From Lunularia cruciata (lineage: Eukaryota > Streptophyta > Marchantiopsida > Lunulariales > Lunulariaceae): a stretch of 64,000 nt of DNA. The stretch lies in the NCBI GenBank assembly GCA_948567375.1, contig OX419758.1, positions 11,103,001 to 11,167,000 of the forward strand, given 5' to 3'. The notes below the pieces were generated by a model that searched no databases, had not been told where the DNA came from, and saw nothing but the letters and a program-made list of their open reading frames with translations. Positions 24,700-35,200 of this stretch are shown here, piece by piece. Numbering within the stretch: the first letter of the stretch is position 1; every line of letters begins with the position of its first letter. Both the position numbers and the translations under genes were made by a program.

Positions 24700-25191
24700 C
24701 TAACATGATAAGCTCTCGTGCACTCTTTGACAAATGAGATGAACGCCGTGTACATCGCTCCCATATAACTCCAAGGCTAGAGGAACAAAGAGGTGACCTC
24801 GGTGCATGCTCCTATACTTGGAGATCTTGTGACATGCTATTGCGCTCGCCGCCCATCCAAGAGGATGGGTAATCTTTCCTTCCGATATTGTATCTAGAGT
24901 AGGGTCTGTAACCATGACATCCACTACTATCACTTGATCATCTCGGACCAAGTAAAAGTCTGCCCTGGCATGTGTTGTATGCAAAGTATACCAATGCTCC
25001 CTCCAAGCCAAGTATCCACTCCCACATGCCATAGCAAACACTATGTCATTAATAGCATCATGGGTGGCTATCCTCTGTCCTCCAAAAGGACACCATGTCA
25101 TGTGGATTGCTGTTGCGTCTAGAGTAGAACCACACTCACAAGCAAGTAGTGAAGATGCAGATGGGTGGACCAAACCTAGGTGAAACCTCAT
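24700..25191 (-). pseudogene. LINE C-terminal knuckle and restriction-like endonuclease segment
   Basis: An open frame of 163 residues starts inside the LINE ORF. It has a Cys/His knuckle CECGSTLDATAIHMTWC (C-x-C-x9-H-x3-C), then HDAINDIVFA, a WREHWY segment, RADFYLV..VIVVDVMVTDP (D-x12-D-V), and KISKYR before GHLFVPLALELYG. R2-type LINEs have a CCHC knuckle, a PD-x(12-14)-D core and a KxxKY-like motif in this order at the same place. The knuckle spacing is slightly off the R2 consensus (H-x3-C rather than H-x4-C), so the assignment is by order and pattern, not alignment. In an active copy it would nick target DNA to prime reverse transcription. Confidence 0.65.
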
Positions 25192-25835
25192 TGCTGTAGA
25201 GAAAGTAGTTGGTGCAAGTTGAAATGCCTTAATACACGGTCAAGCTAGGATCTAAGAACTACACCCTTGTCAGAGCAAGAGCAAAGATGTGTTCTAGTAG
25301 CCTATGCAATGGACGAGTCAACTAAGAGAGAATGTAGCGTATGCTCACATTGTCACTCCATCAAGGAAGACTATAAACCTCTAGTCCAATCTAACGATGG
25401 TGAAGCAAAAGATAGAAATTCTTCTCCTGTCATGGGGATAGATTATCTCTTGTTTGCCCCAACAACATCTAGAGAGACAAGGATCCTCCCTCCACCTCTA
25501 TCACATAAGTATCCAAGACCGGCCTATCAACAACCACAAAACAAGAGGAAAGTAGGGGTGTCGAGAGAGCCAAACTACCCAAAAATGTTATAGGTGCAAT
25601 CTCCTCCATAGATAGGAAGCCAACCCCTTTACATGAGATCGGCAGAGCCGTCTGTCTATGTGCCAAATCCCTATCACACGTTCAAATGTCAATGGTCTAA
25701 TAATATCACCAAAGATTCCCATAATCCTCCTATCAAAGGCTCTCAGACATGATAGGAAGGATGAGGAAGGAAAATTGCACGAATGAAGTGGAATGGTCAA
25801 CGAGCAATACTAGAGGAGAGTATACCAAATGCCAC

Positions 25836-26207
25836 CTATGGATCTCTTAGTAACAAAAAGTCATCCACATGGAAAAAATCCTCTACAAGGGTAGCATCTA
25901 AGAGGTATGTGACACAAACCTCGGATCCTACTAGCACTCCAAGAACACATAGTCCATTTGTAGATGTGATACACCCCTCTAGAAGCTCAAGGTGGGGAGG
26001 AATACCTAAAGGGGACCATGTACTACACTTTGACACCTTGACTCTCAAGCCTACTAGATGTAGCTTGGTAGTCAATTGGTCAAAGGTATGCCTAATCTGA
26101 TCTACATGGCCCACAATGTGTGTATCATCTGCCAAGGAGAGAAGTACACAACCTAGCATGGCCAAAGTAGTAGATAGGAGAGCTCTAAAGTGAGCCATGG
26201 CAAACAA
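25836..26207 (-). pseudogene. LINE reverse transcriptase fragment
   Basis: The frame has FAMAHFRALL, then CVLLSLADDTHIVGHVDQ (the catalytic Asp-Asp box, A-D-D in place of Y-x-D-D), then FDQLTTKLHLVGLRVKVSKC and GLCVLGVLVGS, as in palm and thumb regions of non-LTR reverse transcriptases. Upstream on this strand (about 26440-26390) a VEN-like stretch precedes SHGHPF..ESLG. Frame breaks at both ends make it a relic. Confidence 0.8.
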
Positions 26208-26580
26208 CGGTCCCCCTAAAGGATCTCCCTAACGTGTACCCACAGTTGAATCCAAGACAGTGACTCCTTCCTATGAACCACCATGCTGGTAGCAAAGGGA
26301 AGTAGGAGTGCCATAAAAAGACCGCACAAAAGGAATAAGACTCGTCAAGGATCCACCAATCTCCCTAAGCTCTCTAAAAATGGATGCCCATGAGACGCTA
26401 TCAAAAGTGTTCTCAACATCCACATGTAGTACAACCCATTACGGGTGGATATCTAGGAGTGCCCTAATGCCTAGAGATATAGCCTCACATCCTCTAGGCG
26501 TAGCTACTTCAAAGTGATGTGGATTGAGGTGTTGTCAAAAGTGAGAACGATGTTGAAGGAAAATGGTACAACTAACCTAT

Positions 26581-27020
26581 GAACTATGATAGGTGTAAAT
26601 TATGAGATGGAAACATAAATCCTGGTTTATTGTCATGGGAATGATTATCAACCTTCGAGAATGCAATAATGACCAAAAGATCTAGGAAATTTACACTACC
26701 TACTTACATATTTTTGAATTTAACAGAAATCCTAAGTTTAGAAAGATACCAATAAAATCTATAAATTTTGATGAAAGAAAAAGAATTATATTTATGTCGT
26801 AGATTCACAAACGCATTTGTTGATTAAAGTAGACTGAACACCTCGTATGTAACTCAACAAGATTTATGGGTCGTTCATCTATATGACATTGATCAATCCC
26901 ATCCAATGGTAGATTTTACTCTTTTGCATATCGGTCTTTCGATGCGTAACGCCATATTCGCTGCCAGTTATCTTCCCGTTCACTCCGTTCTGCAATGCGG
27001 AATGAATAGAGAAAAAATCT
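26581..27020. other. Intergenic, AT-rich, nothing recognised
   Basis: It lies between the truncated end of LINE copy A and a tail-only copy. No frame or repeat of note. Confidence 0.4.
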
Positions 27021-27024
27021 TCAC

Positions 27025-27072
27025 GAATACAAAAGGCGACCGCGTAGGAAAAATGAAGGATGGGAAGTGAGG
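27025..27072 (-). mobile_element. LINE tail-only copy, partial
   Basis: AAAAGGCGACCGCGTAGG then AATGAAGGATGGGAAG is the reverse complement of the terminal tail. It breaks off within the hairpin, so the right half of the unit is missing. Confidence 0.65.
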
Positions 27073-27074
27073 AG

Positions 27075-29245
27075 GAGAAACCTCGTTGTCAGTTAGCTAC
27101 TACCATGGTAAATAGAAACTACGTGCAGGTGGATTCGTGTCACGCGGCGAAGGCCAATGACCAATCAAGATGTTCAATCTCATTAGTTAGGATCGAGTTT
27201 TCTCTCATAAAAGATCATTACAGAGCGTTGTAACTTTGACAGTAAAGTACCTTAATGTTTTTTCTTCATTCAAATCGTGAGAGAACGTCTTGACACAAAC
27301 AACGGAAAGCAAGTATTGAGTGCAGAAGTGAACTACAGTAGAAGGCAAGGCGATATTCTTAATCGTTTGTGTGTCAAGTTGAAAGATAGAATACGAATCT
27401 ATAACACGTAATGGAATGGTGTTCTGAAACTCATCGACAGGGACAGAAGTAAGAATGTCGAGAAAGACTTAAACTCCGAAATGTCTTCTTCGTGGCATTT
27501 ATGGCTATGAATGATCTTCATTGTAGAGGTGGACAACAAAACACCATGTAATTTCTATCTTTTACAATCATCACTTATGAAAAAGGTAAGGAGAAAAGGA
27601 GACTTTTGGTGGACAACAATAACAGCTAGCGCGAAGGGTCATTCCTAAATTCTTGCTTTGCGCATCCTCTCAACCTTTTTGTTGTAGCTTTTGGTCACCA
27701 ACGGGAGCATCCATTGGATGATACTGAAGATCTTTATTCATATTTTCAAGGATATCTTTGTTGCGTTAAAGTACACCATGCAATCAACTCTTCTACTGTA
27801 TCCTTTTAAAACATAAAGTATGACAACTTCTGTCTCCGGGATAAACAGCAAGTTACATCAAGTAAAGATGTACTCAACTATTCTTACGTGACGTCCTTTG
27901 ACTGTGAAGAAGAATTCTCCTGTGCAACTTTATCCCATATAATCATTTCGACTTGTATTTTCTAATGTGTGTAAATGAATTGACATCGTGCAGAGAATCA
28001 AACTTCTTAGACTGAAGAAACACGTCAACTCTATGATTTTGGTCGTTGTTTCTTGTTACTTTCGCTTCGCCTATATATATGTATATATATAAAATAATAA
28101 AATCTAGTTATGAATAATATAAATAAATGCATATGAAATAATCATGCTATAAAATTAAGTATGAAATAATAAAACAAATAAAAACATAAAAAACCTATTT
28201 TTTATCCTACCTCCATGTATAGGCCGTTCATATGCACCTTAATAACACATGTGATCCCGTGAGAGTGAGAGAGAGAGAGAACAAACATAGTCCAGAAAGG
28301 CCAACCTCCCTCCACTGCGTATTTTAAGTGTTCAATTGTTAGATTTTAAGAAAGGCAGGTGCTAGTTTCGAATGCTCGATTCTACAACAGCAGTGGGTCC
28401 AAATTCTTGGTCTACACTCATACCCACATAAGTACATCCTTTTAAAGGTTCTTATAGAAAGGCCCCTCTCAAGGACTATCATAAAGCTAAATATTATCTT
28501 CTGTTAAGGTGATGATATAAATACGAATATAAATACGAAATAATATATAATATATAATAATAAATAATATGAATATAAATACTCATAACACGATGTGGTC
28601 ATGCATTCCCTTCCTTTTGGTTCTGCGAGTTTCCCTTATTATTGCACTATTTAACCAGCCCGTCAAGCTAGCTTACTTCAGCTTCAAGAGAAGAGAACAC
28701 GAACGCGTTGAAGTGAATTCCGTTTCTGCTATCCTATCTCTGTACATGCATTTTGACCATGTCATGCTAAATCTGATTAGGCAGATATAATCGGTGATTA
28801 CTCGAACTTAAGCATAGTGGTTACGTTTCATCAGACAATCAGTTTCATCGGTTCTGTTATTACCGCTCGTACAGTACTGCGAAAGGAGGGGGGAGATCCT
28901 CATCACGACTTAGGACTACAAATTTCGCTTTCATCGATGCAATTACATGTCGTCGGGACTCCCATTTACGAACAGCCGCCAGTCTAACTCAGTAACGAAC
29001 CTTTCGAATAGTACGTAGACAGGGAAAGTATCTATAGCTGCCTACAGTACGGCACATGGGGATACCGCAGGGATATGCCTTTGTAATAATGCGGCTCGAC
29101 TATATCGTTTTTATCTGGATTTTCCTTTTGCTTGGAGCCAATCGTAGGGTTAGCAATATGGACTGGTATATAAGATGTAGATTATTAGAACTTTGAAATC
29201 AAGGCTTGGAAATAACTAGTTTTCATTAGGTAGTCTTTGTTAAAA
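27075..29245. other. Intergenic, no gene seen
   Basis: Simple-sequence AT stretches occur at 28070-28200 and 28505-28580, and a GAGA run at 28262-28282. The 73-residue frame at 28569-28790 is unrecognised. The 28800-29100 part is less AT-rich, with no assignable exon. Confidence 0.4.
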
Positions 29246-29247
29246 AA

Positions 29248-29300
29248 GAGAAGGAAAAGGGCGATTGCGTAAAAAGCACGAAGGATGGCCGATAAAAAGG
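29248..29300 (-). mobile_element. LINE tail-only copy, eroded
   Basis: GGAAAAGGGCGATTGCGTAAAAAGCACGAAGGATGGCC matches the reverse complement of the LINE tail up to the start of the hairpin. Confidence 0.55.
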
Positions 29301-32191
29301 AAATGACATTTCAATTGGCGGCCGATTATATACTTTATATTGACTGAACCGTTGAGGATAATAAGACAATTTCTTGAAGAGACCTACTTGGAGCTTGGTC
29401 CAATGGAGGGCCGTAGATACGAATCTGACGGACGTTGGGAGACGTGGATTCCTTTTTACGACGGAATGAACAGCATGGTGGTGGACGATCGGACGAGTTC
29501 CAGGGCGATTCGGTGAGGAGGATGACGATAATGAGGACGTGGATGGGCAAGAAACGAAATGGATGGATGGAATCAGAAGACGAGCCATAAATACGTTTCT
29601 GGCGGGCAGTGTGAGGCGGGGGTGATGTACAGACAAGCATGGGCAGTGGTCGACGGAGGAGGGTGCGTGAGGAGCATCTTCGCCGTTGTGATTGGGAAGA
29701 GCAACGGATTTAGTCAGTGTCGTTGTCGTCGCGGGTGCTGCTCTGGATATGGATGTACGTTGGTCGTGGTAATCCGGTGGTCATCATTTGGATCATTTCC
29801 TGTTTCTCGCTTTGTGAGGAGAGGAGAGGTTTCACATGATCAGGTCCCTTCGGAGGACGTTCCTTCAGTAAATCGGTGCCGCGTATTGCTATGGTAGAGT
29901 CTAGGATTGGATCCCTGGGGTTTGGGCAGTGCCATCAGGGCTATCTATCTAGATCCACTGGGGAGCGCCGTGCTTTGCTTGTGTCCAACCAACGCCAAGA
30001 GCTCCCCATGCGGTATGATTAGCTTCGGCACCACACCTGCCTTTACTGTCCTCTTCTTCATCTCTATTTGTAACGACCAAACTAAGCGATCATCCGTGCG
30101 TGCGGTTCCGCAGCCGGATCTGCCTCCTGTCATTGGCACCACTTCCCAGTCTTCTTCTTCTTCTCCACGTTTCGCTTTACTCTCAGGATTAGGACGTCTC
30201 CCAGTCTCGTTCTAAATACAGCAGCAAAGGAAGGCATGGTCGTCTCTTCACAAGTTGACAAGCCAGACAGACAGTGAGTGATCCTCGTGAGTGACAATCT
30301 TTTTCTTTTTCTTTTTCTTCTCCTTCATCCTCGTACCTTTTCGGGGAGGAGAAGTTCAACACTGTTCGGAAAAGCAAATCACAACCTAGACGAGAGAGGG
30401 GAGACAGACATAGAGACGTGTTCATTCAGCGTCGATGAGATTTTCGCTTTCAGATGATCGGTAGGTACTGCAATCAAACAATCTATCTTGCAAGTTGAAA
30501 TGAAATTGAGGTGCTAGATCCGCCGCATTACAGGTCGATTACACACATCCACAACGGGATCCATAGCTTCGTGCTTCAAGAGGAATTTGGTGTCTAGTTT
30601 TGGAAGATTATAAGGTAACAGAAGAAGAGCCAGCCATCTGACAGTCGTGGTGGACGTTTATCATATGAGATGGGAGATAGCGTGAATGAGGGAGCTGCTC
30701 GTTGGAGAGCAAGATGTAGTTTTTCAGTAGCTCAAGTGTAGTCCTTGCTTAGAGCTCTGTCTGGCAGCTTCAGTGATCTTTAAGCCTGTACATTCTCATG
30801 CTGCAATCCTCTTGTCGATACGACTTTCTTCACGTCTAGCAGACGCAGGATTTCTTTTCAGCTGGAGTGGACAATACTCGAATACACTGTGTCAGGTGTA
30901 TCGTAGTTTTGTTAGCTGCATTGTCCTGGCACACAAAAATGTTCTCATACATGAGGCTTGAGCTGTCCTGTTCTAGGGAAGTGAAACATTGCTGTGAGAA
31001 GAGTTCGCATTTTACAAGTCGTCAAATTTCTCCCTGAAGGAGTTCCCGAGCATTAGCCAATGTTTAGAAGTCATAATTGTGTGGCATCGTCACTCCTTTC
31101 TCACTATCTCATGTGAGAAGCCAGCCGGTGAAGTCTACAGCTGTTTCCGGATCTCACCTCGTCAAATTCGCTCATTCATTACTTGCCTTGTGCCTAGCAA
31201 ACTCTGTTTACCTGACGGGAAAAAGACTATCTTTTGGCGAGGCCAGAGTCCATCGTGGCATTTCAGCGTACCGAGCTTTTTACAGTCGTAGACGTGTTTG
31301 GTTCTGGACTTTTTATTTCGCCCGAGGATGTTATCTTTGTTCTTCGGTTCTCACCCGGTCCATGCGTCTCTTTAGACTCTGCATACTGAGTGTTTGCCAC
31401 GCGGCTATCAATCATGAAATTGACATCAGTGTCGTTTTTCAGACACGGACACTCTCGGTTCTAGAGACGCATCACACTCCAACAATGCGACATGGAAATA
31501 CCGTGGTCTTGGATGGAGGATGGAAGGCTAGCCTCGAAGTTCTGAACGTATTTGTGCTTTCAATTGGATGTAAGCCTTAACTAGGTGGTTTCTCGAGGTA
31601 CGCCGTCGAGTCCTTCTAGGTTCAAGTATTAGATTCAGTCATCTACGGAGACATTACATGAAGGAATTCCCCAACTGTTAACAGGTCCAGTGTGTACTCG
31701 CTTACATTCGGTATCCGAGACGTGATCTAGAGTAGTATTTCGTCCTTGGTCTATGGATAAAGCAGTAGCTCGCTTTTATGCTACACTCTTCCACAAACTC
31801 GAAGTCTAGGGCCTCAGAGTTTGTCGTGTACTCATTGTAGGTTGCGAAGGGACCGAAAAATGATAGTTTAGAGGTTCCACGAGCTGCAGAAATTTTGTCC
31901 CATAGATGAGTGCTTATTGAAGATAACATAGTAGGCATCACAGTCAGGACGATGAGTGACCTTTTACGAGTATAGAAAATTCCTCTTCGTGCTGTAGAAT
32001 TACAGTACGAGGATTACAGTATGAGGAGTAATTAAGTTTGATTGATCCTTGAGTAACTTCACACTGTCGACGCTGTGAGTGGCGAAGAGCAAATTAAGTT
32101 ACCTGGTTGTACGTGTTTAGGAGTTCCTCTCAGGAAGACACATTGAGCTGAGATGATGATCAAGTACTGATATCGTCATCTTCGATTTCAG
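29301..32191 (+). other. Upstream region of phototropin, probable promoter and 5' UTR
   Basis: Several frames on both strands between 29226 and 30425 overlap and none has a domain, so they are not called. A pyrimidine tract (30298-30330, TCTTTTTCTTTTTC repeats) resembles the Y-patch of plant core promoters and may mark the transcription start area. Candidate 3' splice sites at 32189-32191 (TTTCAG) and 32217-32219 (TACAG) just before the start codon suggest a 5' UTR intron. Neither is proven from sequence alone. Confidence 0.35.
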
Positions 32192-32230
32192 AGTGCATTC
32201 ATTTCAAGTTAAATTACAGGACGAGTCAAG

Positions 32231-35200
32231 ATGATGCCTTCAACGGAGTCATCTCCATCTAAGCCTTATAATCTACGTAAGCAAGGTGACACTCCAACCA
32301 AGACGGATGTGGGTCGAGATGCTCGAGGTTCCCTCGAAGTATTCGGTGGGGCTCCGCAAACGTCTGCTCTATTATTCTCCAGGTCAGCTGCAGAGGATGC
32401 TTTAGCAGCCGCTGGAATTCGGCCCTCTCAAATTTTAAGTCCATCAGGGTCGGGCAGGCTTCTACCCGCACTTGGTCCTCTGGGGTCGGATGGACAAGCA
32501 GCGCCACTTTCGCAGTCTATGCTGAAGGAACGGGAGAAATCCGTTCTGGGCACAGAGCGGAGTGTTAGAACAGAATCAGGAAGAGCAAGAGATCAAGTAG
32601 ACAGGTGGTTGGCCACGGTGGATGAGAGAGCACCTCCTCCTCCCAAAGGTCCGACAAAGGAACCAAGTACGGACTTCTCTCTTGACGACGACCTAGAGTT
32701 ACCAGTTTCCTCTGGCACGAGCCAGGGAGCGAAAGGTGCAACGTTGGCCTCGCCAGAATGGGCTGGAGCAAAGGGGAAGGGAGTGGAGAAAGGACCCAGC
32801 CAAGCACCTGCGGCAGTGGCCCCTGAGTTGAATGAACCAGCACCAGAACCTGCGACAATTGAGTTGCCAGAGGAAGCTCAGGCAGAAAGAGCGGCACAGT
32901 GGGGAGTGTTGATGAAGAGTACTGCAGAACTGCAGTCAACTGGACGCGCATCTGGATCTAGGGAGGAGCGAATTTCTGCTTCTGGGTTATCTCGGAGAAC
33001 ATCAGAAGGATCTGAACCAGGAAGTGGGGACGTTCCTCGAGTGTCTAGAGATTTGAAAGATGCTCTCGCTTCTTTTCAGCAAACTTTTGTGGTCTCCGAT
33101 GCCACACGCTCCGACTTTCCGATCCTGTATGCTAGTGCCGGGTTCTTTGCTATGACAGGTTACACTCCAAGAGAGGTGATTGGAAGAAATTGGTACGCCA
33201 CGACATTCCATCTGCTTAAAAACACATTTCCTTAGTGGTCGTACACATCAGTTGGTATTTTATCGTTATTCAAAACCGTGTTGCGCATCTGCTTGTCTCT
33301 TAATTACTCTTGTCTTTGCCAAATTCTTGTTATCGATTAGAAATTAGTGTTATTGGTTCTTTCAATCCTTATTTTAAATTGTGGATCATCTCTGTACGTA
33401 CTTCACTGCTTAGATGATTTCTGTCAGTTGTTCCCCGCTTCACTTGTTGCCTGTCATTGGCATTGATAATACAGAGTTTTCAGCGGTGATTCTACTCGTT
33501 TCTTTTTCTGTTCCTTCTAACCCACACTTCAAGTTGCTTCACCGCACTGGTTGGGGTGGGGTGGGGGGGCGTGGGGGGCATATCAACTCTCCGACCATGA
33601 GTTATCTATCCAGTCGACCACCAGCTTAGCGTCGTCGATCTGATATTTCTGTGATTTTGGCAGTCGATTCCTACAAGGACCTGAGACAGACCCTCAGGAC
33701 ATAGAAAGAATCCGAGCAGCTCTGAAGGAGGGAAGGAGCTACTGCGGAAGGCTTTTGAATTACAGAAAGGACGGAGCTCCCTTCTGGAATCTCCTCACTA
33801 TAGCACCAATCAAGGACGATACTGGAAAAGTGCTTAAATACATTGGGTAAGTGCGATGATTTTTACTGGCGGCTGACCTCATTGCGCATACTGATCAGAT
33901 GCACTGTTCTGAGTGCATTTGATCAGCGTCAAGAAGCGACTAGAGGATGATACTATATCGAGATGAAGAGTGACTGAGATGCTTGAATAAGTATCAAGGT
34001 CTTACATTTAAGTTTTGAACGGTTGAATTGGTTCTCATCACTGGTGTTGCTCAATTTCACAGAATGCAGGTGGAAGTCAGCAAATACACGGAAGGGCTCA
34101 AATCCAATGAAGTCCGTCCTAACGGAATGCCCGCATCGCTGATCAAATACGATGGTAAGGGCTGCAATTACGCACATTAATAATCATTGCTTTTGCAGAC
34201 TGCTTCTCACGTCACTCTCCTTTGAATCACTGTCAGTCTGGAAACCAAGGGATAAGTATTTATTTTCTTTTTATTTACTGCAATCCTGGGCTTCGACTCT
34301 AGAATGCACGACAAACTTGGTATAACCTGATGGCTGGTTTGTGCAGCTCGGCAGCAGGACAGAGCCACAAGTTCTGTTCAAGAGTTGGTGGGGGCCTTGA
34401 AACATCCACATGCTCCGGCGACCGAAAACAAGTCGGAAGTGGGCTTACCACCGCTATTCTCCGTTCCACCACTGAAAGATGAGCTACAATTGAAGGTACC
34501 TTCCCGCTTCTCTACGCAGTCCCTTGTCGCACTCCCCCTCGAGAGTAGCGGGACTTCGACAAGGGCCAAAAGCGAGTCAGTGAACAGGCTTACCGATCTT
34601 CCAGAGCAGCCCACAATAGGTGAATCTGGCGCTAGAGGGGGTCAGAGCCACCGCAGATCCTCTGGTCTACTACAAATGCTGAGGTGTGTTTTCCTGTTCA
34701 TCTTGTATTAGGAAACTGGTTCAGTATAGGATGCGACTATCATGTTGGATATTTTATGTAAATACTCTAACAAATTAGCGTATGCACACCTGCCTGAGTT
34801 TCAAGAGTAACGGTGCATGTCAGACCAATTATATCTACATATCTAATCCAATTCCTACATCGGAATATAGGAAAACAAAAGCTCAGCCAGAAGCTGATGT
34901 TGTGGACATCGATGACCTGGATCTCGATGATGATACTCCACAGTCTCTTGATGAGAGAGCGGAAAGCATCGACGATTCCGAGCGAGCCAAGGAAATTCGT
35001 AGGGGAATGGATTTGGCTACAACTCTGGAGCGAATTGAAAAGAACTTTGTGATCACAGATCCTCGATTGCCGGACAATCCGATCGTAAGTGGCCTTACTG
35101 TAATTCATTTAAAATGTATCGTGCACGTCCTGTCTTTTATACCTCAGAGAAGAATGGAGTACTGCGAGGCATTTCTAGATATTCCCCAAATGGAACCAAG

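Larger units (their letters stand above)
24296..26580 (-). mobile_element. RLE-type LINE, 5'-truncated long copy A
   Basis: Read on the minus strand, reverse-transcriptase sequence (26500-25836) is followed by a frame-broken middle part (25800-25200), then the knuckle plus endonuclease segment (25191-24700), a roughly 230-bp 3' UTR, and two tail units. The inner tail unit is at about 24470-24385. The outer one, at 24365-24296, ends CTACGCCGTCGCCTTTTTC. It parallels copy B over its whole length. The 5' end at about 26580 is a truncation inside the RT. It is non-autonomous because of stops and shifts, but less decayed than copy B in the endonuclease part. Confidence 0.8.

Noticed and set aside
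29226..30425. Overlapping frames of 65-136 codons on both strands upstream of phototropin
   Set aside because: No domain, no consistent strand, no splice pairing; more likely promoter and 5' UTR DNA of higher GC content.
31077..31580. 167-codon frame before phototropin
   Set aside because: It begins at a TTG, has no family signature and lies where a 5' UTR or its intron is expected.
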